Assembly (NCBI GenBank): GCA_964590225.1
Contig: CAZPWS010000002.1
Location: 1-64,000 of the forward strand
Reading direction: 5' to 3'
Source: JAEUSG01 sp964590225
GTDB taxonomy: Bacteria; Fibrobacterota; OXYB2-FULL-49-7; JAEUSG01
DNA length: 64,000 bases
This document shows positions 18,144 through 26,369 of the stretch, piece after piece. The number at the start of each line of letters is the position of its first letter. The stretch's first letter is position 1. A program made the position numbers and the translations under genes. The notes below the pieces were generated by a model, which saw nothing but the letters and a program-made list of their open reading frames with translations, did not search any database and had not been told where the DNA came from.

Positions 18144-19604
18144 ATGAAAACAATTATACTAACCATTTGCATAATTATTGCAGAACTTTTTTCTCAGGAT
18201 AGCATCACTATCAGGGTTCCTGTCGGAAATATTCTTTACGCGAAACATTTAGGTGTGACTCAGCACCCGATAATGGGAGGGCTTGATGGCCCCTGGCAGC
18301 AGTTTTGTCCAGCAGAACGCAATTTTGGTTCTGGAGTATATTTCGCCGATCTCGATGGACGGAAGGTATATCTACGGGATTCCAGTAATGTAGTTAGGAA
18401 GGTTGCCGGAACAGGTTATGCAGGTCCATGTTTAGAAGGCAGTGCCGATCAGTCATATTTCTTTTTTGGTCTAATCGGCGGCTATTCCGGCGGTGGTCCA
18501 ACAACTCTTAGTGATGCCAAAGATGAGTCCTACATTAACGACACAGAAAAATACAGGCGATTATATCTCGATGCAAACGATGAGTGGCAGATAAGAAAGT
18601 GGTATGGCTACGGCAACGGAAATCTGCCTTCTATTGGTGATACCGTATCTATTAGTTCGCTCCGGTCCATCGATGGAAATCTTAGAATAGACAGGAATGG
18701 CGAAATTGGCTACATGGTTCCGCTCGGGCATGGTTTGTGTAAATTATGGATGAAAGAGAACAAAATCACCACTTTAATTGGGTTTGATACTATTCTTGCC
18801 CGTTCACAAGTCTCGTTTTATCAGGAAAATATGGGTGATGCTAGAATCGCCATAGACGGTAAATACTACTTCACAGTTAATCGCAGCGCCTGTATGCTGC
18901 GGTACGACACCGCCCTTGGCACGCTTGAAAGGTACATTTCTGGTGGAGCAAATTCCAATATCAGGGGTGTTGATGGCCATCGACTTGAATCAGGTTTCTT
19001 TGCAACGGCTTTTAAAATCCCACTCGACCCCACCGTAATTTTTTCAGGTGGTGGTGATGAAGGCTATATACGGAGAATTTATCAGGACACAGTCAAACAC
19101 ATGATGAGCAATGCCTCCTGGCAGATAATGCAAGGCAGGGGAAGCTGTTTTAATGTTCCTCAGTTTATTGACGAAACTACAACTGGAAACCTTGTTGTTT
19201 CTACCGGCGAGCATGGGGTTGGATATACAAAATTAGCCTTTTTCTTCGATGAATATAAGGAGACAAAAATACCCTCATCAAAAACTTATAGCGAAAAAAT
19301 TGATGAAGCGGCTTTTTCACAGGCTGAGCTGTCGGTGTATCCAAATCCATTTAATCCTACTATAACAATAAGGCTAAGGGGATTGAATAACAAAGATAAT
19401 ACGATTGGTGTAAGTGAATTTGCAATCTATGGAGTTGGTGGGCAAAAGATAGCAGATTTCACAACAACAGGCAGCAAGCTTGTAGGTAGTTCCGGAACGG
19501 TTAGCGTAGAATGGAACGGTTCCAAGCAAGCGAGTGGCACATATCTTGTCCGAGTTAGAGCGGGAAATAAGTTGCTGACAAAAAAGATTTTACTGGCAAA
19601 GTAA
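18144..19604 (+). CDS. Secreted NHL/propeller-like protein with C-terminal sorting domain
   Basis: A 486 aa exported protein (signal peptide MKTIILTICIIIAELFS). The body has loosely repeated strands such as FGSGVYFADLDGRKVYLRDS and LRIDRNGEIGYMVPLGHG, like an NHL or SMP-30-type propeller. The tail from about residue 393 is a typical type-IX-like sorting domain: LSVYPNPFNPTITIRL, then EFAIYGVGGQKIADF and SGTYLVRVRAGNKLLTKKIL. It is the last gene of the lyase operon, with SD GGGAGAAG 6 nt upstream. Function is unknown; genomic context suggests a surface protein used in pectin or rhamnogalacturonan handling. Confidence 0.78.
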   Translation: MKTIILTICIIIAELFSQDSITIRVPVGNILYAKHLGVTQHPIMGGLDGPWQQFCPAERNFGSGVYFADLDGRKVYLRDSSNVVRKVAGTGYAGPCLEGSADQSYFFFGLIGGYSGGGPTTLSDAKDESYINDTEKYRRLYLDANDEWQIRKWYGYGNGNLPSIGDTVSISSLRSIDGNLRIDRNGEIGYMVPLGHGLCKLWMKENKITTLIGFDTILARSQVSFYQENMGDARIAIDGKYYFTVNRSACMLRYDTALGTLERYISGGANSNIRGVDGHRLESGFFATAFKIPLDPTVIFSGGGDEGYIRRIYQDTVKHMMSNASWQIMQGRGSCFNVPQFIDETTTGNLVVSTGEHGVGYTKLAFFFDEYKETKIPSSKTYSEKIDEAAFSQAELSVYPNPFNPTITIRLRGLNNKDNTIGVSEFAIYGVGGQKIADFTTTGSKLVGSSGTVSVEWNGSKQASGTYLVRVRAGNKLLTKKILLAK

Positions 19605-19675
19605 AGCATACAGGAATCAGTATCTTTTTTGGTTGGCCATTTATCATACTGAGCGTATTGTTGTATATTTGATAG

Positions 19676-20560
19676 GTGAATAAATACAGTAAAGTTTGCG
19701 GTTTTACCTTTGTCAAAAATGCCGTCAAATACAGTTATCCAATCATTGAATCAATAAAATCGATTCTGCCGATATGCGATAAGTACATTGTGATGCATGG
19801 AGATTCCGACGACCAGACAGAGTCGCTTCTTCGATCCCTTGATTCTGCCAAAATTCAAATAATCCCAAGTATTTGGGATAAGTCAATTCGTACAGGAGGC
19901 CGTCTTCTGGCAATCGAGACAAACAAAGCCATGGATGCTATTCCACCTGAATATGACTGGGCTTTTTATCTTCAGGCAGATGAAGTGGTTCACGAAAAAT
20001 ATCTCCCCGTTATTCTTAAGGCGATGGATAGCAACCTGCGCGACTCAAGGGTTGAGGGGCTACTTTTTGATTACAACCATTTCTATGGCACATACGATTA
20101 TCTCGGTGATTCAAGAGAGTGGTATCGGAGAGAAATCAGGATAGTTAGAAACGACAAATCAATAAGGTCCTACAAGGACGCACAGGGATTTCGAAAAAAT
20201 GGTAGAAAGCTAAAGGTAAAAAAGATTGATGCCTCCATATACCATTATGGTTGGGTTAAGGACCCCAAGGCAATGCTCAGGAAATATTGTGCTTTGAATA
20301 AGCTTTGGCATCCCGATGGTACAGAGATGACTTCAGCTGCCGAAGATGCAATTTTTAACTATTCAAAATTTAAGTCTTTGCGTAGTTTTACTGAAACACA
20401 CCCGAAGGTGATGGAAGATCTCATAAGCAAACACACCCTGACCGTCGATATTGATATCAGCCTTAAGAGACTAACCATTCCTGAAAAACTACTTTATTAT
20501 TTTGAAAGATTGACAGGCTACAGACTTTTTGAGTATAAAAATTATAAAATCATCAAATAA
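19676..20560 (+). CDS. Family 2-like glycosyltransferase
   Basis: A 294 aa protein starting at a GTG. The N-terminal half has GT-A-type features: FVKNAVKYSYPIIESIKSIL, then a short acidic stretch DSDDQTESLL and an LQADEVVHE segment where the metal-binding acidic motif is expected. It lacks membrane segments and is probably a cytoplasmic peripheral enzyme adding a sugar to an LPS or surface-glycan acceptor. It is the first of a seven-gene same-strand cluster, and the next gene starts on its last base (TAATG). No SD is visible. The sugar specificity cannot be stated. Confidence 0.75.
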   Translation: MNKYSKVCGFTFVKNAVKYSYPIIESIKSILPICDKYIVMHGDSDDQTESLLRSLDSAKIQIIPSIWDKSIRTGGRLLAIETNKAMDAIPPEYDWAFYLQADEVVHEKYLPVILKAMDSNLRDSRVEGLLFDYNHFYGTYDYLGDSREWYRREIRIVRNDKSIRSYKDAQGFRKNGRKLKVKKIDASIYHYGWVKDPKAMLRKYCALNKLWHPDGTEMTSAAEDAIFNYSKFKSLRSFTETHPKVMEDLISKHTLTVDIDISLKRLTIPEKLLYYFERLTGYRLFEYKNYKIIK

Positions 20561-21603
20561 TGGAATTAATTACAGCCGAAATAAATAGCATCGTTGTAAT
20601 ACGAATTCGACCCGCTGGTGACACTATACTTTCTACACCTATATACAGGGAGTTACGAAAGAAATTCCCCGACAGTGTTATTTCCACTATCGTAGAAACT
20701 CCATATCATGAACTGCTAATAAATAATCCATATATTGATAAAGTATATATGTATGATAGAAAAAGTTTTATTTCGTATTTGAAGTTACTCATTTCTCTTG
20801 TTTTTAAGAAGTTTGATCTCGCAATTGACTTAAAGAACACATCACGCTCTTCGTCAATTTCACTTTTTACCGGTGCCAAATACAGAATAGGAAACCATAA
20901 ACCAAGAAATTTCTTTTATTCCCACAGAATAGCCGATTCAGCGAAAAATAAATACACTGTATACTCTTCTCTTTCGTTTTTGCGCCCACTTGGAATTGAC
21001 TCGGACGATATATCTCTGGATCTTCATTTGACTATAGAAGAAAAGCAATTTGGAGAAAAATGTTGGAATAAACTTTTCCCACAAAAAAAAATTCGATTTC
21101 TGGTTTATATTTCCGGTAAATATCCTACACAACGCTGGCCTAAAGAGCATTTTGTAGAACTCATTAAAAAATTGGCCACAATTCCTCATGATGTTAATAT
21201 ATTGGTCGTTGGTGGTACAAAAGAACATGCATTATGCAGCGAAATTTGCAGGCTATCAAATTGCGGTGCCATGCCGTGCCCGGACACCTCACTTCGCGAA
21301 TTAGCAGCAGTTATTTCATCCGCCTCGGTAATGATTACTGCCGATACCGGCCCCAGGCACATGGCAACGGCTTTCAATTTGCCGACGCTTACCCTTTTTA
21401 CTTCAACTTCCCCCGAAGTATGGAGCCCACCCGATCTCGATCGTAACCCCGTGGTTTTTGCCAAGGATGTTAAATGTATTCCGTGCCAAAAAAGGTGGTG
21501 TGAAAACATGCGATGTGTGAATGAACTGGCTCCTGGTGATGTCTATAAAGCAGCATTGGCTTTGATAAACACCATTACTATGGAAACAAATAAAGATGAT
21601 TAG
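20560..21603 (+). CDS. GT9 heptosyltransferase-like glycosyltransferase (LPS core)
   Basis: A 347 aa GT9 protein (ADP-heptose:LPS heptosyltransferase fold, GT-B). The N-terminus has VVIRIRPAGDTILSTPIYRE, the usual start of the family's first Rossmann domain. The donor domain carries YISGKYPTQRWPKEHF and the signature ADTGPRHMATAFNLPTLTLF. The C-terminus has a cysteine-rich piece CIPCQKRWCENMRC, common in a subset of GT9 enzymes. It probably adds heptose to the inner core. The window also encodes an RfaE2-type adenylyltransferase for ADP-heptose synthesis at 43319, consistent with this. It overlaps the previous gene by 1 bp and the next by 8 bp. Confidence 0.85.
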   Translation: MELITAEINSIVVIRIRPAGDTILSTPIYRELRKKFPDSVISTIVETPYHELLINNPYIDKVYMYDRKSFISYLKLLISLVFKKFDLAIDLKNTSRSSSISLFTGAKYRIGNHKPRNFFYSHRIADSAKNKYTVYSSLSFLRPLGIDSDDISLDLHLTIEEKQFGEKCWNKLFPQKKIRFLVYISGKYPTQRWPKEHFVELIKKLATIPHDVNILVVGGTKEHALCSEICRLSNCGAMPCPDTSLRELAAVISSASVMITADTGPRHMATAFNLPTLTLFTSTSPEVWSPPDLDRNPVVFAKDVKCIPCQKRWCENMRCVNELAPGDVYKAALALINTITMETNKDD

Positions 21604-22387
21604 TGTAATCACTGCTGTACACAATCAGCTATCCATGAATAAACTCTTTTTGACTCATTTAAAAAAGTACACCTATTATCCCTATGAACTTATCGTCATC
21701 GACAACGCATCAACCGATGGTTCGGCAAACTTTTTTAAAGATAATGGTGCAACGGTTATTGAAAATAAGGCAAACTATTCTTATCCGTATTCGCAAAATC
21801 AAGGAATAAAAATTGCAAAATATGAATGGTATGCATTTTTAAACAATGATATTATAGTCGCTCCGGATTGGGATCGTCTATTGATAGAATCGGCAAACAG
21901 GCATGGGCTCGATATTATTTCGCCATGTGGGATAGAACAGCTTGAATCTAAAGAAAAGACTAAACTGATCAGACGGCGGTGGATTTGGATTAAAAATCCA
22001 TTATTGTTCCTTTTCGGCTCTTCCTTATGGAATTTAAAGCTCATGCATAAACTTATGTATTTAAATTGGGAAGCTTTTTGTAAAACAAGAGCAGATAGTT
22101 TTGACTCGCAAATTACTGAAGGAATGATGGGTCATTCAATAATAATGAACAAGGCGGCCATAGAAAAGGTTGGAATATGGGACGAAAGAATTCAGTCTGC
22201 AGACTGGGATTTATACAAGCGTACTCAATATCGCAAGCAACAGAATAAAGACATAAAGTCAATGCATATTGCCCTGAATGTTTTTCATCATCACTATGGA
22301 AGGTTAACTTATAAAGCCAAACACACTACTTTCGCCGACAGTTCAAACTTGATATCGATTCATGAAAAGTGGAATAAAATCAAATAA
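21596..22387 (+). CDS. Family 2 glycosyltransferase
   Basis: A 263 aa GT2-type enzyme. The nucleotide-sugar motif is at the start (VITAVHNQLSMNKLFL, then VIDNASTDGSANFF), and FLNNDIIVAPDW supplies the acidic metal-binding element. No transmembrane helix was seen, so it is likely a membrane-associated cytoplasmic enzyme of LPS or glycan assembly. It overlaps the GT9 gene by 8 bp, which implies translational coupling. Donor and acceptor are unknown. Confidence 0.82.
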   Translation: MISVITAVHNQLSMNKLFLTHLKKYTYYPYELIVIDNASTDGSANFFKDNGATVIENKANYSYPYSQNQGIKIAKYEWYAFLNNDIIVAPDWDRLLIESANRHGLDIISPCGIEQLESKEKTKLIRRRWIWIKNPLLFLFGSSLWNLKLMHKLMYLNWEAFCKTRADSFDSQITEGMMGHSIIMNKAAIEKVGIWDERIQSADWDLYKRTQYRKQQNKDIKSMHIALNVFHHHYGRLTYKAKHTTFADSSNLISIHEKWNKIK

Positions 22388-22401
22388 TTTATTTAAAAAA
22401 C

Positions 22402-23253
22402 ATGACTAAAGAATTTTCTATTCTTATACCCACATGGAATAATCTCCCGTTTCTTAAACTATGTCTGGAACGAATTAATAGTAAATCAACCTACAAGCAT
22501 GAGATAATACTTCATATTAATGAAGGCACTGACGGAACGCTAGACTACATAAAAACAACTGGCTTGAAATATTCTCATACGGCAGATAATGTAGGGGTAT
22601 GTCGCGCGTTAAACATGGCAGCAGCCCTTGCAACCAAGGCATATATTTACTACATGAATGACGATATGGCCGTATGTCAAAAATGGGATGAGGCTCTATT
22701 TGATGAAATCAATAAAAGAAATTCTGATAACTTCTATGTTTCTGCAACGATGATCGAACCCAAAAAAACAGGTAATAGATGTGCAATATCCCCATATTAT
22801 TTTGGAAAAGATAGTTTTGATTTTCGCGAAAAAGAACTGGATGCTAATTGTGCATCAATCAGCCACAACGACTGGTGTGGTGCGTCATGGCCACCAAGTG
22901 TTGTGAGTAAAAGACTTTGGAATATTGTAGGCGGATATAGCGAAGAGTTTTCGCCCGGCATGTATTCCGACCCGGATTTTTCCATGAAACTGTGGCAGAT
23001 TGGCGTTCGTGATTTTATGGGGGTATCACACAGCAGAGTGTATCACTTCATGTCAAAATCAGTTTCTAAACTGCAAATGTCCGTAAATGGGAGGAAACTT
23101 TTTTTAAAAAAATGGGGGATTTCCTCCTCTACATTTTATCGCAACTACCTTCGGCTAGGAAACCCTTATAGCGGACCACTCACTGCCCCATCAATTACAC
23201 ATAGATATATATTTGATCGCATTCGCGATAAAATCAAAAGAGTATTTTTATAA
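22402..23253 (+). CDS. Family 2 glycosyltransferase
   Basis: A 283 aa GT-A fold glycosyltransferase: SILIPTWNNLPFLKLCLERI at the N-terminus, NEGTDGTLDYI in place of the usual D-x-S-x-D-G-S, and a YYMNDDMAVCQKWD acidic motif at about residue 90. The segment SPGMYSDPDFSMKLWQIG near residue 195 is the usual second acidic motif of GT2 enzymes. It is separated from the neighbouring cluster genes by 14 bp and 1 bp. It probably acts in the same surface-glycan pathway; specificity is not deducible. Confidence 0.82.
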   Translation: MTKEFSILIPTWNNLPFLKLCLERINSKSTYKHEIILHINEGTDGTLDYIKTTGLKYSHTADNVGVCRALNMAAALATKAYIYYMNDDMAVCQKWDEALFDEINKRNSDNFYVSATMIEPKKTGNRCAISPYYFGKDSFDFREKELDANCASISHNDWCGASWPPSVVSKRLWNIVGGYSEEFSPGMYSDPDFSMKLWQIGVRDFMGVSHSRVYHFMSKSVSKLQMSVNGRKLFLKKWGISSSTFYRNYLRLGNPYSGPLTAPSITHRYIFDRIRDKIKRVFL

Positions 23254-23254
23254 T

Positions 23255-24013
23255 ATGGAAAAAATTAGCTGCGTAATTATAACTTTAAATGAGGAAGCTA
23301 ATCTAAAACGATCCCTTACCTCACTACGCGGCATTGCTAATGAAATCATAATTGTGGATTCCGGTTCTACCGACGGAACTCTTAAAATTGCAAAATCATT
23401 TGGCGCCAAGATATTACATAGAGAATTCGACGGATACGGTTCGCAAAAAAAATGGGCAGTAGAACAGGCTAAGTACGATTGGATCCTTTCACTTGATGCA
23501 GATGAAGAACTCACTCCGAAATTAGTTTCAGAAATTAAAAAGTTTATGGACAACCCAACCTCACTCTCCGGTATGAAATTACCGAGAGTCACTTATTTTA
23601 TGGGTAAAACGATCAACTTCCTGGGAAAACCCGAACTTATTGTCCGATTATTTAGAAAAGATAAAGGCGGCTTTAATACAAAACCTGTACATGAATCGAT
23701 TGAGTTACAAGGGAAAACTAGTCAATTCTCATCTCCCATCAACCATCATTCCTTCCGTGACATTGAACATTATATCAAAAAAGCAAATCTATATTCATCC
23801 CTTGATGCACGCAATATGCTTGCCGAAGGTAAAAAACCTAAATCTTTGCTGGAACTGCTGATGCGCGCTCCAATCCGTTTTATGTTACTTTACTTTTTCA
23901 GGTGTGGATTTTTATATGGCAAGGCAGGTTTCGCATGGAGCTTTTTGTTGTCAATATTTCCGGTTATTAAATATCTCAAGCTTCAGGAATATATTTACCT
24001 TTCACACAAATGA
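23255..24013 (+). CDS. Family 2 glycosyltransferase, WaaE/KdtX-like
   Basis: Starting at the ATG at 23255 (directly after the previous stop) gives 252 aa; an in-frame start at 23213 would overlap the previous gene by 41 bp and is less likely. The sequence follows the WaaE/KdtX group that adds glucose or a related sugar to inner-core heptose: ISCVIITLNEEANLKRSL, IIVDSGSTDGTLKIAK, WILSLDADEELTPKLV. A hydrophobic C-terminal part (FMLLYFFRCGFLYGKAGF) likely associates with the membrane. It overlaps the next gene, an LPS-kinase-like protein, by 4 bp. Confidence 0.83.
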   Translation: MEKISCVIITLNEEANLKRSLTSLRGIANEIIIVDSGSTDGTLKIAKSFGAKILHREFDGYGSQKKWAVEQAKYDWILSLDADEELTPKLVSEIKKFMDNPTSLSGMKLPRVTYFMGKTINFLGKPELIVRLFRKDKGGFNTKPVHESIELQGKTSQFSSPINHHSFRDIEHYIKKANLYSSLDARNMLAEGKKPKSLLELLMRAPIRFMLLYFFRCGFLYGKAGFAWSFLLSIFPVIKYLKLQEYIYLSHK

Positions 24014-24696
24014 AAAAATGCTATAGATTCGCCGATTCTTCTTCGAAGCCGCTTTATGACGCCTACAATAATGGACATTTTGTTATAAACCGTACTATCA
24101 AGGATTGCAATAGAAGTCTTGTTCAGGAAATAATTATTAATGATACTGCTTATCTATTAAAAATTCCACGCGAAAAAAACAGGCGTCTCTGGCAGCGTTT
24201 TATTTCAATTTTTAGAGGTAGTGAATCATTCAGGGAATTTTGCGCTTTGCTGAAAGGCAATGCTGAAACACTTCCTGTACCCAAACCAATATTTGCGACA
24301 GAAATCAAGAGAGGTCCATTTGTTGTTGATTCATTGATCTTGATGGAATATCTGAATGGAAGAGTCGCAGAGAAACACGACATAACAGCAGTATCGAACT
24401 TGCTAAAGAAGATTCACGCGAAATCGCTCCTGCATGGCGATCCACATTTGTCAAATTTTATCATATCTGCAGATAATCTTTATACTATTGACTGTAGTTT
24501 GCGGAAAAATTTTTTTGGCGCTTACGGTGTAAAAAGGGAATTCATCGCTCTTGAACAAAGCTGCGGAGCTCCAATAGACACTTTCGATAAGCATGGGCTG
24601 CCCTATTTACTCTCCAAATTCCTTGATATTTTATTTCGTATAAAACTTGGATGGAAACACCGCAAAAGATTGAAGCAGGAGGCAGAATGCGTGTAG
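24010..24696 (+). CDS. LPS core kinase-like protein (RIO/Kdo-kinase superfamily)
   Basis: A 228 aa protein-kinase-like fold enzyme. K51 in YLLKIPRE fits the ATP-binding lysine. LLHGDPHLSNFII (141-152) is the catalytic loop with D144 and N149, and D161 in TIDCS takes the place of the metal-binding aspartate. The closest recognisable families are the WaaY/WaaP/KdkA lipopolysaccharide core kinases, which phosphorylate heptose or Kdo. The location inside the LPS-type glycosyltransferase cluster supports this. It overlaps genes on both sides (4 bp and 10 bp). Confidence 0.75.
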   Translation: MKKCYRFADSSSKPLYDAYNNGHFVINRTIKDCNRSLVQEIIINDTAYLLKIPREKNRRLWQRFISIFRGSESFREFCALLKGNAETLPVPKPIFATEIKRGPFVVDSLILMEYLNGRVAEKHDITAVSNLLKKIHAKSLLHGDPHLSNFIISADNLYTIDCSLRKNFFGAYGVKREFIALEQSCGAPIDTFDKHGLPYLLSKFLDILFRIKLGWKHRKRLKQEAECV

Positions 24697-25835
24697 GATA
24701 TGACGCAAAGCGGGTTTTTTTTAACAAAACAGGTCTGGGTGTCTATTCTCGAAATATTATTACTTCAGCAATAACCACACCTGAGGTCGACTCGGCGTTT
24801 CTCTACTCTCCTGCTGTGTCAAAATCTTCGTTCGCCAATTTTTTTGATAATGAAAAAAAAGTTCATTTGCGCGAGCCTGTTTCCTTATTTTCGCGGACTT
24901 TTCCTTCCATATGGCGCAGCTTCTCATTAGCAAAAGAATGCACATTTGATAAAATTGATATTTATCATGGGCTTTCTTTCGAGCTACCGCACGGCATTGA
25001 AAAGAAAAATATTAAAACAATTGTTACTATTCATGATCTGATTTTTCTTATATATCCTGATCTTTACAAGCTAATAGATCGTAGTGTGTACGCATACAAA
25101 ACACGAATCAGTAGCCGAATTTGTGATGCTGTTATTACAGTAAGTTCAAAAACAAAAGAGGATTTATGTCGCTATGCCGGAATCAGCCCGAATAAAATAC
25201 ATGTCGTTTATCAGCCTTGCAGTGATCGTTACAGAATAAAGCTTCAGCAGAGTATTATTGATTATGTTTTAACAAAATATTGCATACCGGCACCATATAT
25301 TCTTTTTGTTTCCTCAATTACCAAACGAAAGAATTTGATGACACTGATAAAAGCTTTCGGAATAATCTGTGATAAGACAGACGCTATCCTTGTGGTTGTC
25401 GGTCATGGAAAGGGTAAATACTTTGCAGAAGTAAGGAAGAAGATATCCGATCTAAATCTCCAGAAGCGAGTTATCTTTGCCGGACATATTGATGACAACG
25501 ACATGCCAGCCCTTTATCAAGGTGCAAAAGTGTTTACATATCCTTCATTCTATGAGGGGTTTGGTCTGCCTGTATTGGAGGCTATAACTTCAGGTACCCC
25601 TGTACTTGCTGCTACGGGATCTTGTCTTGAAGAGGCAGGTGGCGAAGGTGCCATTTACACGAATCCCAATGACGAATATGAAATGGCTGACAAGCTGTTT
25701 TCTCTGCTGACTGATTCTACTCTTAGGAAAACCCTGATTGCCAAAGGCGGCACTCACTCTTCTTTATTTACCACAACAACCTGCCGCGATGCATTAATTA
25801 AAATTTACAAATCACTGCACTCGTCCGGTAATTGA
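24687..25835 (+). CDS. GT4 family glycosyltransferase
   Basis: With the start at 24687, chosen because AGGAGG lies 5 nt upstream, the product is 382 aa. An upstream in-frame ATG at 24651 is poorly placed. It is a GT-B fold enzyme of family GT4: IVTIHDLIFLIYPDLY in the N-domain, PYILFVSSITKRKNLMTLIK at the start of the donor domain, and the EX7E motif in YEGFGLPVLEAITSGTPV. It should transfer a sugar from an activated nucleotide donor to LPS or another surface glycan. Its 3' end overlaps that of the convergent flgB by 24 bp, which is unusual for conserved genes and marks the cluster boundary. Confidence 0.82.
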   Translation: MRVGYDAKRVFFNKTGLGVYSRNIITSAITTPEVDSAFLYSPAVSKSSFANFFDNEKKVHLREPVSLFSRTFPSIWRSFSLAKECTFDKIDIYHGLSFELPHGIEKKNIKTIVTIHDLIFLIYPDLYKLIDRSVYAYKTRISSRICDAVITVSSKTKEDLCRYAGISPNKIHVVYQPCSDRYRIKLQQSIIDYVLTKYCIPAPYILFVSSITKRKNLMTLIKAFGIICDKTDAILVVVGHGKGKYFAEVRKKISDLNLQKRVIFAGHIDDNDMPALYQGAKVFTYPSFYEGFGLPVLEAITSGTPVLAATGSCLEEAGGEGAIYTNPNDEYEMADKLFSLLTDSTLRKTLIAKGGTHSSLFTTTTCRDALIKIYKSLHSSGN

Positions 25836-26237
25836 ACTTTGCAGCTTTTTCATCGACGCGAATCTTGTTCCATAGTTGTAAAGAATCTGGTTTTCTGCCA
25901 TTTTTGCGTTTTCGATATCGATATCAACATTGTTTACGCCAGATGAATTAGAAGGATCAAATGGTTCGTAATTATAGGGACGAACTTTTTTTATGCGTGC
26001 CTTGGTGCTTATCTCGAAGTGTTTGTCATCAGTTACACTACCTTTGCTGCGCATCTTGAGTGCCTCTCTAAGCTCTTTTTCGAAACTAACCTCCTGGCGT
26101 TTGTATCCATCAGTACTTACATTGGCAATGTTTTGAGCGGTTGCCTTGCTCCGCAGCATACCGGCATCAAGGCTCTTGTAGGTAGCCTGCCTAGCAATCT
26201 TATTGAATAAAAAATCCTGTAATCCCCGAGTTTTCAT
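25812..26237 (-). CDS. flgB: FlgB, flagellar basal-body rod protein
   Basis: From the ATG at 26237 (SD GGAG 4 nt before it) the product is 141 aa, full length for FlgB. The conserved N-terminal rod motif is present (AQNIANVSTDGYKRQEV, about 34-50), as is the C-terminal one (VNNVDIDIENAKMAENQILY). FlgB is the proximal rod subunit, assembled in the periplasm through the flagellar export apparatus. Normally it heads an operon with flgC and fliE; here nothing flagellar follows, because the gene ends against the convergent glycosyltransferase cluster. A longer frame from 26288 exists but has no support. Family call firm; whether it still functions is uncertain given the broken flagellin at 7817-8088. 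Confidence 0.88.
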   Translation of the reverse strand: MKTRGLQDFLFNKIARQATYKSLDAGMLRSKATAQNIANVSTDGYKRQEVSFEKELREALKMRSKGSVTDDKHFEISTKARIKKVRPYNYEPFDPSNSSGVNNVDIDIENAKMAENQILYNYGTRFASMKKLQSSITGRVQ

Positions 26238-26256
26238 AGTTCTCCAGAAAGAGATA

Positions 26257-26271
26257 TGCAATAGCCATGCC
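26257..26271 (-). promoter_or_regulatory. Sigma-54-type promoter upstream of flgB
   Basis: The minus strand reads GGCATGGCTATTGCA, a close match to the -24/-12 consensus (GG and GC with the exact 10 nt between). Transcription would start near 26246, only about 9 nt before the ATG, so the SD would be at the very 5' end. RpoN control of rod genes is common in Gram-negative bacteria. The unusually short leader lowers confidence. Confidence 0.42.
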
Positions 26272-26369
26272 TGAAAATTGAATGCCAAGGACCTTATGTT
26301 AATACGCTTAACCTGTCCAATCTGCTCACATTAAGCGCTTTTACAAATAAATTATAGAGAAAAATTTTC

